A DNA stretch of 64,000 nt from positions 1,612,001 to 1,676,000 of the forward strand of contig NZ_JARXVF010000001.1 of NCBI RefSeq assembly GCF_029892515.1. Reading direction: 5' to 3'. The notes beneath the pieces are model-generated. The model made no database searches. It saw only the letters and a list, made by a program, of their open reading frames with translations, and was not told where the DNA came from. This document shows, in pieces, positions 1 to 9,198 of this stretch. Origin of the DNA: Pseudaminobacter soli (ex Li et al. 2025) (GTDB lineage: Bacteria > Pseudomonadota > Alphaproteobacteria > Rhizobiales > Rhizobiaceae). Every line of letters starts with the position of its first letter. The first letter of the stretch is position 1. The translations under genes were made by a program, and so were the position numbers.

Positions 1-1214
1 CCGACGTCGGCATCCGCGAGCCGGAAAAGCGGCTCGACGCCTATCCGCACCAGCTCTCCGGCGGCCAGCGCCAGCGCGTGATGATCGCCATGGCGATCGC
101 CAACGAGCCCGAGTTGCTCATCGCCGACGAACCGACGACCGCGCTCGATGTCACGGTTCAGGCGCAGATCCTGGAGCTGCTCGACGAGCTCAAGCGTCGC
201 AGCGGCATGTCGATGCTGTTCATCACCCACGATCTCGGCATCGTGCGCCGCATTGCCGACCGTGTTTGCGTCATGACCAAGGGCAAGATCGTCGAGGCCG
301 GCCCCACCGAGCAGATCTTCGCCAACCCGCAGCACGAATATACCCGCCACCTGCTCGCCGCCGAGCCCAAGGGCAAGCCACCGGAAGCCAATGAGGGCGC
401 CAAGGCCGTGATGTCCGGCAAGGACGTCAAAGTGTGGTTCCCGATCAAGCAGGGCTTCTTCCGCAAGGTTGTCGACCATGTGAAGGCCGTCGACGGCATA
501 GACCTCACCGTGCGCGCCGGCCAGACGCTGGGCGTTGTGGGCGAATCGGGCTCGGGCAAGACCACGCTCGGCCTTGCGCTCGCACGCATGATCTCCTCCA
601 CCGGGCAGATCCAGTTCGATGGCCGCGACATCAACAAGCTGTCCTTCAACGAGATGCGGCCGCTGCGCAGCGACCTGCAGATCGTGTTCCAGGATCCGTT
701 CGGCTCGCTCAGCCCCCGCATGTCGGTCGCCGAGATCATCGAGGAAGGGCTGAAGATCCACGAGCCAAAACTCTCCGACGCCGAGCGCGACGGCCAGGTG
801 GTCGAGGTGCTGAACGAGGTCGGCCTCGATCCCTCGACCCGCTTCCGCTACCCGCACGAATTCTCCGGCGGCCAGCGCCAGCGCGTCGCCATTGCCCGCG
901 CCATGGTGCTGAAACCCCGCTTCGTCATGCTCGATGAGCCGACCTCGGCGCTCGACATGAGCGTACAGGCGCAGGTGGTCGACCTGCTGCGCGGTCTGCA
1001 GGCCAAGCACGACCTCGCCTATCTGTTCATCAGCCACGACCTCAAGGTGGTGCGGGCGCTGGCCAACGACGTCATCGTCATGCGCAACGGCAGGATCGTC
1101 GAGGCCGGTCCCTCGCGCCAGATATTCGAAAGGCCCCAGACCGACTATACGCGTGCATTGATATCGGCCGCGTTCAGGATCGAAACGGCGCCGGCCGGTG
1201 TCGTAAGCGAGTAA
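1..1214 (+). CDS. yejF: YejF-type peptide ABC transporter, dual ATP-binding protein (5' end outside window)
   Basis: ATPase subunit of a Yej/Dpp-like importer for peptides or microcin C; it acts on the inner face of the inner membrane. The reading frame is open from base 3, so the start lies upstream and about 403 residues are visible. The first nucleotide-binding domain enters at its signature (LSGGQRQRV), followed by Walker [13 protein letters not shown]. The second is complete: Walker [11 protein letters not shown]-loop [11 protein letters not shown], signature FSGGQRQRV, Walker [12 protein letters not shown] and H-loop FISHD. The linker [10 protein letters not shown] just before domain two and RYPHEFSGG resemble E. 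coli YejF, so I prefer YejF to a generic DppD-DppF fusion. yejABE would be expected upstream. The stop is TAA at 1212-1214. Confidence 0.85.
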   Translation, partial: DVGIREPEKRLDAYPHQLSGGQRQRVMIAMAIANEPELLIADEPTTALDVTVQAQILELLDELKRRSGMSMLFITHDLGIVRRIADRVCVMTKGKIVEAGPTEQIFANPQHEYTRHLLAAEPKGKPPEANEGAKAVMSGKDVKVWFPIKQGFFRKVVDHVKAVDGIDLTVRAGQTLGVVGESGSGKTTLGLALARMISSTGQIQFDGRDINKLSFNEMRPLRSDLQIVFQDPFGSLSPRMSVAEIIEEGLKIHEPKLSDAERDGQVVEVLNEVGLDPSTRFRYPHEFSGGQRQRVAIARAMVLKPRFVMLDEPTSALDMSVQAQVVDLLRGLQAKHDLAYLFISHDLKVVRALANDVIVMRNGRIVEAGPSRQIFERPQTDYTRALISAAFRIETAPAGVVSE

Positions 1215-1250
1215 AAAAGCAGAACATTGGGAATGAAGAGGGACGTTCAC

Positions 1251-2192
1251 ATGGACAAGGGCCGTATCTTGCTGTCCGTAACCGGGTTTAACCCGCAGCA
1301 CTGGTACGAGCTGCTTTCTGAGCAGCGCGAAGTCGTATTGAAACCGGACAGTGCGACCGATCCGACCATCACCTATGCCGTCGTCTGGAAGCAGCCGCCG
1401 AACATCCTCGCCAAGCTGCCCAATTTGCGCGCCATCTTCTCGATCGGCGCCGGCGTCGACCATCTCTTCAACGATCCCGGCCTGCCTGACGTGCCGATCG
1501 TCCGCGTGGTGGCCGATAACCTCACCCGACACATGACCGAATATATCGTCTGGCGGGTGCTCGACCATCACCGCCAGGGCGCGCTTTATCGCGCCCAGCA
1601 GCAGAACAATCTCTGGCAGGAGCCGTCGCAGCGCCCGGCCGAGGACATTGCTGTCGGCATCATGGGCCTCGGCGAGCTTGGCCGGGCGGCGGCCACGGCT
1701 CTCCTGTCGCTTGGCTTCAAGGTCAATGGCTGGGGTCGCACCGACCGGCCGATGGAGGGCGTGACGACCTTCCACGGCGACGATGGGCTCGTTCCCTTCC
1801 TCAACGCCACCGACATTCTGGTGGTGCTGCTGCCGCATACGCCGGCGACGGAAGGCATCATCAATTACGACCTCCTGCGCCACCTGCGCCGCCGCAACGG
1901 GCTCGACGGCGCGGTGCTGATCAATGCCGGCCGCGGCAAGCTGCAGAAGGACGCCGACATCCTGCGCGCGCTGGACGACGGCACGCTGAAGGAGGCGAGC
2001 CTTGACGTGTTCGAGGTCGAGCCGCTGCCCAAGACGAGCCCGATGTGGTCGCACCCGAAAGTGTTCCTCACGCCGCATGCGGCTGCCAGCTCCGACCCCG
2101 AGCACCTCGCTCCGCCCATGCTCAAGCAGATGGACGCCTTCGAGCGCGGCGAGAAGCTGCAATACGTGGTCAACCGCGCAGCCGGTTACTGA
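1251..2192 (+). CDS. GhrA-like glyoxylate/hydroxypyruvate reductase
   Basis: D-isomer-specific 2-hydroxyacid dehydrogenase of the GhrA branch, predicted to reduce glyoxylate or hydroxypyruvate with NAD(P)H in the cytoplasm. The protein has 313 residues. The Rossmann glycine motif is GIMGLGELGRAA. The catalytic Arg lies in INAGRGK, the Glu in VFEVEPLP and the His in LTPHAAA. I chose ATG 1251 because an AGAGGG Shine-Dalgarno sits 8 nt upstream; in-frame TTG 1227 and ATG 1233 are alternatives. It lies 36 nt after the transporter ATPase, so the two may be cotranscribed. The substrate is inferred from the family only. Confidence 0.85.
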   Translation: MDKGRILLSVTGFNPQHWYELLSEQREVVLKPDSATDPTITYAVVWKQPPNILAKLPNLRAIFSIGAGVDHLFNDPGLPDVPIVRVVADNLTRHMTEYIVWRVLDHHRQGALYRAQQQNNLWQEPSQRPAEDIAVGIMGLGELGRAAATALLSLGFKVNGWGRTDRPMEGVTTFHGDDGLVPFLNATDILVVLLPHTPATEGIINYDLLRHLRRRNGLDGAVLINAGRGKLQKDADILRALDDGTLKEASLDVFEVEPLPKTSPMWSHPKVFLTPHAAASSDPEHLAPPMLKQMDAFERGEKLQYVVNRAAGY

Positions 2193-2222
2193 GACAGATC
2201 GCGTTACCGAACTTTGGTTCCC

Positions 2223-2250
2223 CGCCCCCGCCTTGTGGGCGGCGGGGGCG
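2223..2250 (+). terminator. Strong GC hairpin after the ghrA-like gene
   Basis: A perfect 10-bp stem (2223-2232 with 2241-2250, CGCCCCCGCC and its complement) lies 31 nt after the stop codon. No T-run follows, so it may be an RNA 3'-end stabiliser or part of the neighbouring repeats instead of a classical terminator. Confidence 0.4.
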
Positions 2251-2289
2251 ACTCCCAACGGTGAAAACCGGGCGTGGCGATGAATAGGT

Positions 2290-2541
2290 GCGTCCTTCGA
2301 GGCTCGCTCTCCGGGCGAGCACCTCAGGATGAGGACGGTTGGCGCGGCACCTCAGAATGAGAGAGGTGAGCGCAGCCGTAACCACGGGAGACGGAGGTGG
2401 CGCCGCCGTTAGCCCTCATGGTGAGGTGCGAGCCCGCAGGGCGAGCCTCGAACCACGAGGGCGGGATGAAGTGGGCAGGGCCTGCCCTCCGCTATGGCTC
2501 CGGGCGTTCGTCGTTCGAAAAGCCAAATCGTTGGCTTTTCG
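2290..2541. repeat. Cluster of dispersed palindromic intergenic repeats
   Basis: The stretch 2193-2591 has no credible gene. It holds two repeat units: 2290-2335 (starts GCGTCCTTCGAGG, ends CTCAGGATGAGGA) and 2413-2461 (starts CCCTCATGGTGAGGTGCG, ends CTCGAACCACGAGGG). A perfect 11-bp inverted repeat with a 4-nt loop lies at 2516-2541. Units of the same two types recur in opposite orientation at 62479-62656. They look like the short mosaic palindromes scattered between rhizobial genes. The last hairpin ends in TTTTC and could terminate transcription. Confidence 0.6.
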
Positions 2542-2591
2542 TGGCCTTCGGCCAACACTCCTCACCCCCTCAAATGGGAGGGAAAGCGCCC

Positions 2592-3452
2592 CTACAGCCG
2601 CCGGAAGACCGACGGCGCGCCGTATTGAGGGAGGATGCGCTCGATTGCATCCTTCAACGGCTCGCGGGTAACCATCATGGTATTGCCGCTGGCGTGAATG
2701 ATGTTCTCGGCATCGGTCATGATCGCGACATGGCCCGACCAGAAGACGAGGTCGCCGCGCTGCAGGCCGGAATAATCCTCGCCCGTCGCAACCGGCTCGC
2801 CAATGCTGGCGGCCTGCATGTCGGAATCGCGCAGCACCTTGCGGCCGGCCATCAGCAGCGAAAGCTGCGCAAGGCCCGAGCAGTCGATGCCGAAGCCCGA
2901 AACGCCGCCCCACAGATAGGGCGTGTTGATGAGCTTTTCGGCCACCGCGACGAAATCGTCTGCAGCGTGGTCGAGCGGCGCAAGATGCGAGCCGATGACG
3001 GCCTGGCCGGAAGGCAGCAGCGCATAGCGCGTGCCACGCGTCTCGGCATGGCCGACCACGGTGACGAGCGAGCCCATGGACAGCTCGCCCGCGCGGGCAA
3101 AGCGCAGGTCGGCGCCCGGATAGATAAAGCTGCGCGGCGCGATCACCCGGTGGGTCGGCGCATGTTCGCGCGGGCCGATATCGGCTTCAGCGACATAGCC
3201 GACATAGCCGTCGCGCTCGCACTGCATCCACACCCAGCCCGGCGTCTCGTCGAAGACGAGCACGTCGTCGCCATGGATCAGTTGCGTGTCGATGCCGGAA
3301 TCGGCGCGCGGCTCCTTCTTGACGTCGGCCACCGAGGCGGTAATCCGCGCCGGGCGGCCGGTGACGAAGCGTTCGGCGGAAACTTGGCCCTTGAGGCGGG
3401 CGTCGGCGAGGTCTGCACGGAAAGCATGCAGGCGGCGGTCGTGGGCAGTCAA
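2592..3452 (-). CDS. NlpC/P60 family cell-wall hydrolase with SH3-like domain
   Basis: Predicted peptidoglycan endopeptidase of the NlpC/P60 family, 286 residues. The N-terminal half (about residues 30-130) looks like a bacterial SH3 domain, with a VWMQCERDGYVGYV segment. The catalytic domain follows, with Cys in GIDCSGLAQ, His in SGHVAIM and a third polar site in IIHASGN. No clear signal peptide is visible. The start is TTG at 3452, which overlaps the stop of the upstream MarR gene as TTGA, so the two are probably translationally coupled. Peptide-bond specificity cannot be read from the sequence. Confidence 0.85.
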   Translation of the reverse strand: MTAHDRRLHAFRADLADARLKGQVSAERFVTGRPARITASVADVKKEPRADSGIDTQLIHGDDVLVFDETPGWVWMQCERDGYVGYVAEADIGPREHAPTHRVIAPRSFIYPGADLRFARAGELSMGSLVTVVGHAETRGTRYALLPSGQAVIGSHLAPLDHAADDFVAVAEKLINTPYLWGGVSGFGIDCSGLAQLSLLMAGRKVLRDSDMQAASIGEPVATGEDYSGLQRGDLVFWSGHVAIMTDAENIIHASGNTMMVTREPLKDAIERILPQYGAPSVFRRL

Positions 3453-3799
3453 ATCGGCAACTCCATTGCTTTGGCGATGATAGCATCGCCGAAACGTTCG
3501 ACATAGAGCGCGCCTTCCACGGTGCGCTTGATGAGTACGTTGCGCTTGTCGAGCTCGTCGCGGTGGCGCGAGACCAGCTTCAGCGCGCCCATGGTGTCGA
3601 GCGCGCGCGTGATCACCGGCTTGGTGACGTTGAGCCGGGCGGCGAGCCCGCGCACCGTGTGCGGCGGCGGATCGAGATAGATGGTGAGCAAGATCGCCAT
3701 CTGCCGAACCGTCAGATCGAGCGCGTCATCGCGCACTTCGGCAAGGGAAACCTGTTGCCAAAGTCGCAAAGCCTGGCTCGGACGCAAATGGACTGCCAT
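3449..3799 (-). CDS. MarR-family winged-helix transcriptional regulator
   Basis: Small DNA-binding protein of 116 residues. The winged helix-turn-helix is seen in LTVRQMAILLTIYLD followed by TVRGLAARLNVTKPVITRAL (recognition helix) and a charged wing RHRDELDKRNVLI. This matches MarR-like repressors, although the protein is short and the dimerisation helices are reduced. It lies between the aminopeptidase (58 nt upstream) and the NlpC/P60 gene (4-nt overlap), so it may act on this small cluster. Ligand and operator are unknown. Confidence 0.75.
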   Translation of the reverse strand: MAVHLRPSQALRLWQQVSLAEVRDDALDLTVRQMAILLTIYLDPPPHTVRGLAARLNVTKPVITRALDTMGALKLVSRHRDELDKRNVLIKRTVEGALYVERFGDAIIAKAMELPI

Positions 3800-3857
3800 G
3801 CGCCCGAGAATGCGCTGAAAACGTTTCGGTTCCGTTTCAGTCCGCGCAAAACAGGGA

Positions 3858-5231
3858 TCAGCCGACGCGAGCCGAAATCACCCGCTCCAGCGCGCGGATG
3901 GCCTGCGCCTCGCCGCCGGCCGGGCCATATGGGCGCTCGCTGGGGTTCCAGGCGAAGATGTCGAAATGCGCCCAGCTCTTGGCCTTCTCGACGAAGCGCT
4001 GCAGGAACAGCGCCGCCGTGATCGAGCCGGCGAAGCTGTCGGTGGTGACATTGTTGATGTCGGCCACCTTCGACGAAAGCTTGGCGTCGTAGGGCTTCCA
4101 GAGCGGCATGCGCCAGATCGGGTCCTCGACCTCGGTCGCTGCCGTCGCGAGTTCCGCGGCCAGCGCATCGTCGTCGGTGTAGAAGGGCGGCAGGTCCGGT
4201 CCCAGCGCCACGCGGGCGGCACCGGTCAGGGTTGCCATGTCGATCAGCAGTTCCGGCGCCTCCTCGTCGGCCAGCGCCAGCGCATCGGCAAGGATCAGCC
4301 GGCCTTCAGCGTCGGTGTTGCCGATCTCGACGGTCAGGCCCTTGCGGCTCGGCAGCACGTCGCCGGGGCGGAAGGCGTTGCCAGCGATGGAATTCTCCAC
4401 CGCCGGGATCAGCACGCGCAGGCGCACGGGCAGGTCGGCGGCCATGATCATGGAAGCGAGGCCCAGCACATTGGCAGCGCCGCCCATGTCCTTTTTCATG
4501 AGCAGCATGCCGCTCGACGGCTTGATGTCGAGGCCGCCGGTGTCGAAGCAGACGCCCTTGCCCACGAGCGTCACTTTCGGCGCATCCTTCTTGCCCCAGA
4601 CCATGTCGATGAGGCGCGGCGCGGTGGCCGAGGCGCGGCCGACGGCATGGATCATCGGGAAGTTCCGCTTCAGGAGCTCATCGCCCTCGATCACCTCGAC
4701 CTTGGCCTTGTGCTGCTTGGCGAGCCGGCGCACCGCCGCTTCCAGCACATCAGGGCCCATGTCGTTGGTGGGCGTGTTGACGAGGTCCCTCACCGTGAAG
4801 ACGGCGTTGGCAACGCGTTCGATCTCGGCGCGATCGGCGCCCGCGGGCAGCGAAAGGCGCAAGTCCTTGCCGGGCTTCTTGCCGTAGCGGGTGAAGACAT
4901 AGCCGCCGAGCACGAGGCTGAGGGCAGCGAGCGAGGGACTGGCCGGCGTCTCGGCAAAGTGCCAGTCGCCCTCCGGCAGACTGCGGGCCAATGCGCCCAG
5001 CGCCAGCGCGCCATTCCCCTCCCCGCCATTGCCGAGGCCGAACAGCGCGCCGGATACGGCGCCGTCCGAACCGGGCAGCACCAGCGTGCGGCCGGCCTCG
5101 CCCGAAAAGCCATTCTGCTGCGCCCAGGCCAATGCCGAAAGATCGAGCCCGGCTCCGTCCAGCCCGCCCTTGGCGACCAGATGGATCGGGCGTGACTGCT
5201 TCGGCTTCTTGTCGGTAAGGGCGAGTGGCAT
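3858..5231 (-). CDS. Leucyl aminopeptidase family (M17) protein
   Basis: Cytoplasmic metallo-aminopeptidase of family M17 that removes N-terminal residues from peptides, 457 residues. Metal- and substrate-binding motifs are present: GVCFDTGGLDIK with MLLMKKDMGG, and the family signature NTDAEGRLILADAL. The N-terminal domain (about residues 1-150) is divergent, as in PepB-like members. I chose ATG 5231 because AAGGAA lies 8 nt upstream; an in-frame start at 5279 would add 16 arginine- and proline-rich residues. It heads a likely minus-strand unit with the MarR and NlpC/P60 genes, which suggests a peptide or cell-wall recycling role (inference). Confidence 0.88.
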   Translation of the reverse strand: MPLALTDKKPKQSRPIHLVAKGGLDGAGLDLSALAWAQQNGFSGEAGRTLVLPGSDGAVSGALFGLGNGGEGNGALALGALARSLPEGDWHFAETPASPSLAALSLVLGGYVFTRYGKKPGKDLRLSLPAGADRAEIERVANAVFTVRDLVNTPTNDMGPDVLEAAVRRLAKQHKAKVEVIEGDELLKRNFPMIHAVGRASATAPRLIDMVWGKKDAPKVTLVGKGVCFDTGGLDIKPSSGMLLMKKDMGGAANVLGLASMIMAADLPVRLRVLIPAVENSIAGNAFRPGDVLPSRKGLTVEIGNTDAEGRLILADALALADEEAPELLIDMATLTGAARVALGPDLPPFYTDDDALAAELATAATEVEDPIWRMPLWKPYDAKLSSKVADINNVTTDSFAGSITAALFLQRFVEKAKSWAHFDIFAWNPSERPYGPAGGEAQAIRALERVISARVG

Positions 5232-5361
5232 GCAAGGGTTCCTTGGCTGATCGGGCAAAGATTTACGACGCGGGCGCATTGCCCGACGCCGTCGGCATCG
5301 CTGCCTTTTCTACCCTTGAGGCGCGCCTATGCAAAGCAGCCAGCGCGCCGGAATGAGGGGC

Positions 5362-5970
5362 TCAAGCTCCTCGCGCCGCCTGAATGGCCTTTTCGAGCGC
5401 CCCCTCGCTCTGGAAGCCGCCATAGACCTTGCCACCGACGATGAAGGAGGGTGTGCCGCGCAGCCCGTAGGAGCGCGCCTGGGCGAGGTTGCGGTTGAGG
5501 ATGCGCCCGATGTGGTCCGAACGCTTCTGGACGGTGGCCTTGAGGGCTGCCGGATCAAGACCTGCGCTGGCCAAGGCGCTGTCGATGCTGCTGTCCTGAA
5601 GCCGCGACCTGGTGGCCATCAGCGCCCGCATAGCCTGCTTGTACTGGCCGCTTTCCTTGGCGGCGAGCACCATGCTTGCAGCCCGAACCGAGGCCGGACC
5701 GAAGACCGGCCAGTCCTTCATGACCAGACGCACATTTCCATCGCGCTCGATCACCTTCATCATGTCCGGATAGCTCCACTTGCAGTAGATGCACTGATAG
5801 TCGAAGAACTCGACGATCGTGACATTGCCCCTGGGATTACCAAGAACCGGAATTTCGGGATCGGACAGAGCCCCCTTTGAAGCCGGGCTCGCAAGCGCCA
5901 GCCCTTCGGGAAGCACGAGACTCGCGGCGCCAATGACAGAGCCCACAAGCATTTGGCGTCTGTTGATCAT
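5362..5970 (-). CDS. DsbA-family thiol:disulfide oxidoreductase, Tat-like leader
   Basis: Exported thioredoxin-fold protein of 202 residues. The N-terminus INRRQMLVGSVIGAASLVL has a twin-arginine pair before a hydrophobic stretch ending in ALA, which suggests Tat or Sec export to the periplasm. The redox motif is CIYC in FFDYQCIYCKWSY, and the cis-proline loop is RGTPSFIVGG. The long helical insert and overall pattern fit DsbA/DsbG-like (BdbD, Com1-type) proteins. ATG 5970 has GGAG upstream; a longer frame to 6015 would hide the signal. It is divergent from tadD. A role in Tad pilus disulfides is possible but unsupported. Confidence 0.85.
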   Translation of the reverse strand: MINRRQMLVGSVIGAASLVLPEGLALASPASKGALSDPEIPVLGNPRGNVTIVEFFDYQCIYCKWSYPDMMKVIERDGNVRLVMKDWPVFGPASVRAASMVLAAKESGQYKQAMRALMATRSRLQDSSIDSALASAGLDPAALKATVQKRSDHIGRILNRNLAQARSYGLRGTPSFIVGGKVYGGFQSEGALEKAIQAARGA

Positions 5971-6156
5971 TTCAGACTTCTCCTTGTTATGACTGCTTGA
6001 CGTCAAGCGCGACATCCCGGGCGCTCTTGATCGACGCCTATGCAGGCCAATTATGTTTTAGATGAGAGAAGGAGGTGGCGCGGAAGCGGCGGCGCCCGGG
6101 CGCAACGAAGGCGACACAAGAAAGAGGCTCCGGGAGCGCCGCACCGGGCAGCATCG

Positions 6157-6177
6157 TTAACTTGTCGTTAGGGTTAA
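6157..6177 (+). promoter_or_regulatory. CtrA-like motif upstream of tadD
   Basis: TTAA at 6157-6160, then a 7-nt spacer, then TTAG at 6168-6171, followed by another TTAA at 6174-6177. This is one mismatch from the CtrA consensus TTAA-N7-TTAA(C). It lies about 70 nt before tadD in the divergent dsbA-like/tadD interval. Binding is inferred only. Confidence 0.35.
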
Positions 6178-6238
6178 CGGAATATTTCTCCATGAGGAAA
6201 GTTGGCCGACGTGCCGGCAGGATGGAGATCAGGGGCCG

Positions 6239-7066
6239 ATGCTGTTCACTCACGCAACCAGGACAACGGGAAAGCGGATGACGGCAGCAGCGCTTCTGCT
6301 GGCGCTTGCCGCAAGCGTCGCCGGCTGCGCCACCACCGACAAGATGTCGACCGGCTCGATCTCGCAGGTGTCGAGCAAGCCGCTGGAAAGCATGTCGTCC
6401 AGCGAACTGGCAAGCACCGCCAACTCGCTCGGCATGGCCTACGCTCGAAACCCCGCCGAGAAATCCGTCGCCCTGCGCTATGCAAGCGTGCTGCAGATGA
6501 ACGGCCAGTCCGACCAGTCGCTGGCGGTCATGCGCAAGCTGGCCATCAGCCAGCCCAAGGATCGCGAAGTTCTGGCTGCCTATGGCAAGGCGCTTGCCGC
6601 CGACGGTCAGCTGGAGCCGGCACTGGATGCCGTGCGCCGCGCACAGACGCCGGAATATCCGGACTGGCGCCTGGCTTCGGCCGAAGGCGCGATCCTCGAC
6701 CAACTCGGCAAGGCCCAGGATGCGCGGCAGCTTTATCGAAAGGCGCTGGACATCAAGCCGAACGAGCCGTCGATCCTGTCGAATCTCGGCATGTCTTATG
6801 TGCTCGAAGGCGACCTCAGGGCGGCCGAAACCTATATGCGGCAGGCTGCCGCCGCCCCCGGCGCTGACAGCCGCGTGCGCCAGAATCTGGCGCTGGTGGT
6901 CGGCCTTCAGGGCCGTTTCGACGAAGCAGAGCAGATTGCCCGGGCAGAGCTTTCGCCCGACCAGGCCCAGGCCAATGTCGCCTACCTGCGCGGCATACTT
7001 TCCCAGCAGAACGCCTGGAGCCAGCTGAAGGGCCAGGACAAGAAGGTGGCCTCGAGCACGAACTAG
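6239..7066 (+). CDS. tadD: TadD-like TPR lipoprotein of the Tad pilus
   Basis: Tetratricopeptide-repeat lipoprotein, 275 residues, expected to help assemble the outer-membrane secretin of the Tad pilus. The leader has basic residues (RTTGKR), a hydrophobic core and the lipobox VAGC at about residue 30. TPR-like helix pairs fill residues 50-250, for example KALDIKPNEPSILSNLGMSY. Start 6239 gives a normal lipoprotein signal; ATG 6278 would leave a short one. It is on the opposite strand from tadC and converges on it, separated by a terminator. This placement is unlike the usual tadA-B-C-D operon. Confidence 0.85.
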   Translation: MLFTHATRTTGKRMTAAALLLALAASVAGCATTDKMSTGSISQVSSKPLESMSSSELASTANSLGMAYARNPAEKSVALRYASVLQMNGQSDQSLAVMRKLAISQPKDREVLAAYGKALAADGQLEPALDAVRRAQTPEYPDWRLASAEGAILDQLGKAQDARQLYRKALDIKPNEPSILSNLGMSYVLEGDLRAAETYMRQAAAAPGADSRVRQNLALVVGLQGRFDEAEQIARAELSPDQAQANVAYLRGILSQQNAWSQLKGQDKKVASSTN

Positions 7067-7106
7067 TGGCATCGCCGACTAGGCGTAGGCCCCGGACCAA
7101 AACAAG

Positions 7107-7135
7107 AGCCGCGTGATGGGATCACGCGGCTTTTT
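7107..7135 (+). terminator. Rho-independent terminator after tadD
   Basis: Perfect 11-bp stem (7107-7117 with 7121-7131), GGG loop, then TTTTT. It lies 40 nt after the tadD stop and 46 nt before the convergent tadC stop. Confidence 0.85.
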
Positions 7136-7180
7136 GCTGTTTGTGTTCCAGCCAGGCGGCGTTTCGCGCTCAGCCCCGCC

Positions 7181-8170
7181 CTAGAAAACCCCGCGCTGGC
7201 TGATCTGCATGCCAGCGGGGCCGAGAATGACCGCGAACAGGACCGGCAGGAAGAACAGGATCATCGGCACGGTGAGCTTCGGCGGCAGCGCAGCGGCCTT
7301 CTTCTCGGCGGCATTCATGCGCATCTCACGGCTTTCATTCGACAGAATCCGCAATGCCTGCGCAATCGGCGTGCCGTAGCGCTCGGCCTGGATCAGCGCC
7401 TGCGATATAGCCTTCACCGATTCGAGCCCGGTACGGGCCGACAAGTTTTCATAGGCCTGCCGGCGCTCCTGCAGATAGGAAAGCTCGGCATTGGTCAGGA
7501 TGAGCTCTTCGGCGAGCGCCACCGACTGGGTGCCGATTTCGTCGGCGACCTTGCGTATCGCCGCCTCGATCGACATGCCCGATTCCACGCAGATCAGCAT
7601 CAGGTCGAGCGCATCCGGCCAGGCCTGCTGGATCGACTGCTTGCGCTTGGAGGCCCGGTTGTTGACGTACACGACCGGTGCATAAAAGCCCAGATACGCC
7701 GCCACGATGCAGACGCACACTTTCATGATGAGCGGCTGTTCCGGCAGGCCGTCCAGGAAGAGGACATAGATGCCAGCGAGCACAAAGCCGACGAACGGCA
7801 GAACCAGACGGAAGAACAGGAACTTGGTCAGCGGGTTCTGACCGCGAAGGCCGGCCACCTTGAGCTTGTTCAGCGTGCCCTCGTCGACGAGCGCGCGTCT
7901 GAGGTCCAGCCGCTCGACGATGCGGTGCATGCCGGCCGACTTCTCTTCGCGCAGCCCCTTTCTTCGCCGATCCGCCTCAGCGGCCAGCCGCGCGCGCTGC
8001 TTGGCGCGCAGTTCCTCGCGCTCCAGCGCCACCGCTTTCATCCGCGACCTCAACGCATTGCCACCAAGTGCCGGCAGCGCGGTGAATATCGTGGCAAAGA
8101 CCGCAATGCCTACGAGCAGCGCTATCAGGAACGAGGGGTCCGTGACGGACTTCACGACTTGGTCGGTCAT
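7181..8170 (-). CDS. tadC: TadC-like inner-membrane platform protein (GspF family)
   Basis: Inner-membrane platform protein of the Tad pilus, 329 residues, type II secretion F family. Predicted membrane segments are near the N-terminus (FLIALLVGIAVFATIFTAL), a central pair (about residues 115-165) and one at the C-terminus (VPMILFFLPVLFAVIL). The GspF cytoplasmic domain includes ALDLMLICVESGMSIEAA. It is the last gene of the minus-strand cpaB-tadC run and starts 4 nt after tadB ends. With TadB it should bind the CpaF ATPase to drive Flp pilin assembly. Confidence 0.9.
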   Translation of the reverse strand: MTDQVVKSVTDPSFLIALLVGIAVFATIFTALPALGGNALRSRMKAVALEREELRAKQRARLAAEADRRRKGLREEKSAGMHRIVERLDLRRALVDEGTLNKLKVAGLRGQNPLTKFLFFRLVLPFVGFVLAGIYVLFLDGLPEQPLIMKVCVCIVAAYLGFYAPVVYVNNRASKRKQSIQQAWPDALDLMLICVESGMSIEAAIRKVADEIGTQSVALAEELILTNAELSYLQERRQAYENLSARTGLESVKAISQALIQAERYGTPIAQALRILSNESREMRMNAAEKKAAALPPKLTVPMILFFLPVLFAVILGPAGMQISQRGVF

Positions 8171-8174
8171 GTCA

Positions 8175-9188
8175 CTAAACCTCGAAGTTGATCATCTGCC
8201 GCATGACGAAAAGGCCGATCGACATCCAGATGGCGGAAATGCCGAGAATGAGATGGCCGGTGCTCGTCGTGAAGAGCGGCATGATATAGGCGGGGCTGGA
8301 GACGTAGACGAGGAAGGCGACGATGAAGGGCAGCGCCCCGATGATCGCCGCCGATGCCTTGGCTTCCATCGAGAGAGCCTGGACCTTGGCCTTCATTTTC
8401 TTACGGTCGCGCAGCACGCGCGAGAGATTGCCCAAAGCCTCCGACAGATTGCCGCCGGCCTGACTCTGGATCTGGATGACGATCCCGAAGAAATTCGCCT
8501 CGGGGCAAGGCATGGTCTCCCCCATGCGCATTGCTGCGTCCGGGATCGAGAGGCCAACCTGCTGGGCTTCTACGATGCGGCGGAACTCGGTCCGCACCGG
8601 CTCCGGAGCTTCATTGGCTATGAGCCGCACGCCGTCGTTCAGCGGCAGGCCCGACTTTACCGCGCGAACGATGATGTCGAGCGCATTGGGAAACTCGTTG
8701 AGGAACGCCTTTACGCGGCGCGCGCGCTTGAAGGAGACGAACCAGCGCGGCAAGCCGATCGTGCCTGCTGCCAATGCGCCCGGCAAAATCAAAAGAGGCG
8801 CGCCGGCCAGGAACACCAGGAAGGTGACAACCAAACCGCAGATCACCGAGTACATGTAGAAGCGTTCCACGGACACCTGCATGCCCGCCTGGCGAATCTG
8901 GATCCGCAGTGGCGGCTTCTTGGTGACCCGATCCTTGGCCTTCTGCTTCTCGTCGAGCTCCTTCAGCGTGTCCTGGATGGTCTTGCGGCGCTTTGTGATT
9001 TCGTTGGCTCGGTCGCGCGCGGCCTTCACCACCGAGCGATCGGTCTCCGCAGCCTTGACTTGCTCAAGACGGCGTCCCGCCTTCTTCTCGTTTTCAAGGG
9101 ACTTGAACAGGAAGGCATAGGCCACAGCCCCGGCGCTGAAGCCGGCTAAAACGATGAAAGCCAATACTGTCAGGTCGATACCGAACAT
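8175..9188 (-). CDS. tadB: TadB-like inner-membrane platform protein (GspF family)
   Basis: Second F-family platform protein, 337 residues. The N-terminal membrane anchor is VLAFIVLAGFSAGAVAYAF, followed by a charged helical stretch (ETDRSVVKAARDRANEI) and central membrane helices (ICGLVVTFLVFLAGAP). The F domain contains FPNALDIIVRAVKSGLPLND, and two helices close the protein. ATG 9188 gives a normal N-terminus; a start at 9308 would overlap cpaF. It lies 10 nt after cpaF and 4 nt before tadC. TadB and TadC are expected to form a hetero-oligomeric platform. Confidence 0.9.
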   Translation of the reverse strand: MFGIDLTVLAFIVLAGFSAGAVAYAFLFKSLENEKKAGRRLEQVKAAETDRSVVKAARDRANEITKRRKTIQDTLKELDEKQKAKDRVTKKPPLRIQIRQAGMQVSVERFYMYSVICGLVVTFLVFLAGAPLLILPGALAAGTIGLPRWFVSFKRARRVKAFLNEFPNALDIIVRAVKSGLPLNDGVRLIANEAPEPVRTEFRRIVEAQQVGLSIPDAAMRMGETMPCPEANFFGIVIQIQSQAGGNLSEALGNLSRVLRDRKKMKAKVQALSMEAKASAAIIGALPFIVAFLVYVSSPAYIMPLFTTSTGHLILGISAIWMSIGLFVMRQMINFEV

Positions 9189-9198
9189 CTCCGGTCTC

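Noticed and set aside
6246-6485. Antisense frames inside tadD
   Set aside because: Shadows of the TPR lipoprotein gene; the plus-strand frame has lipobox and TPR pattern.
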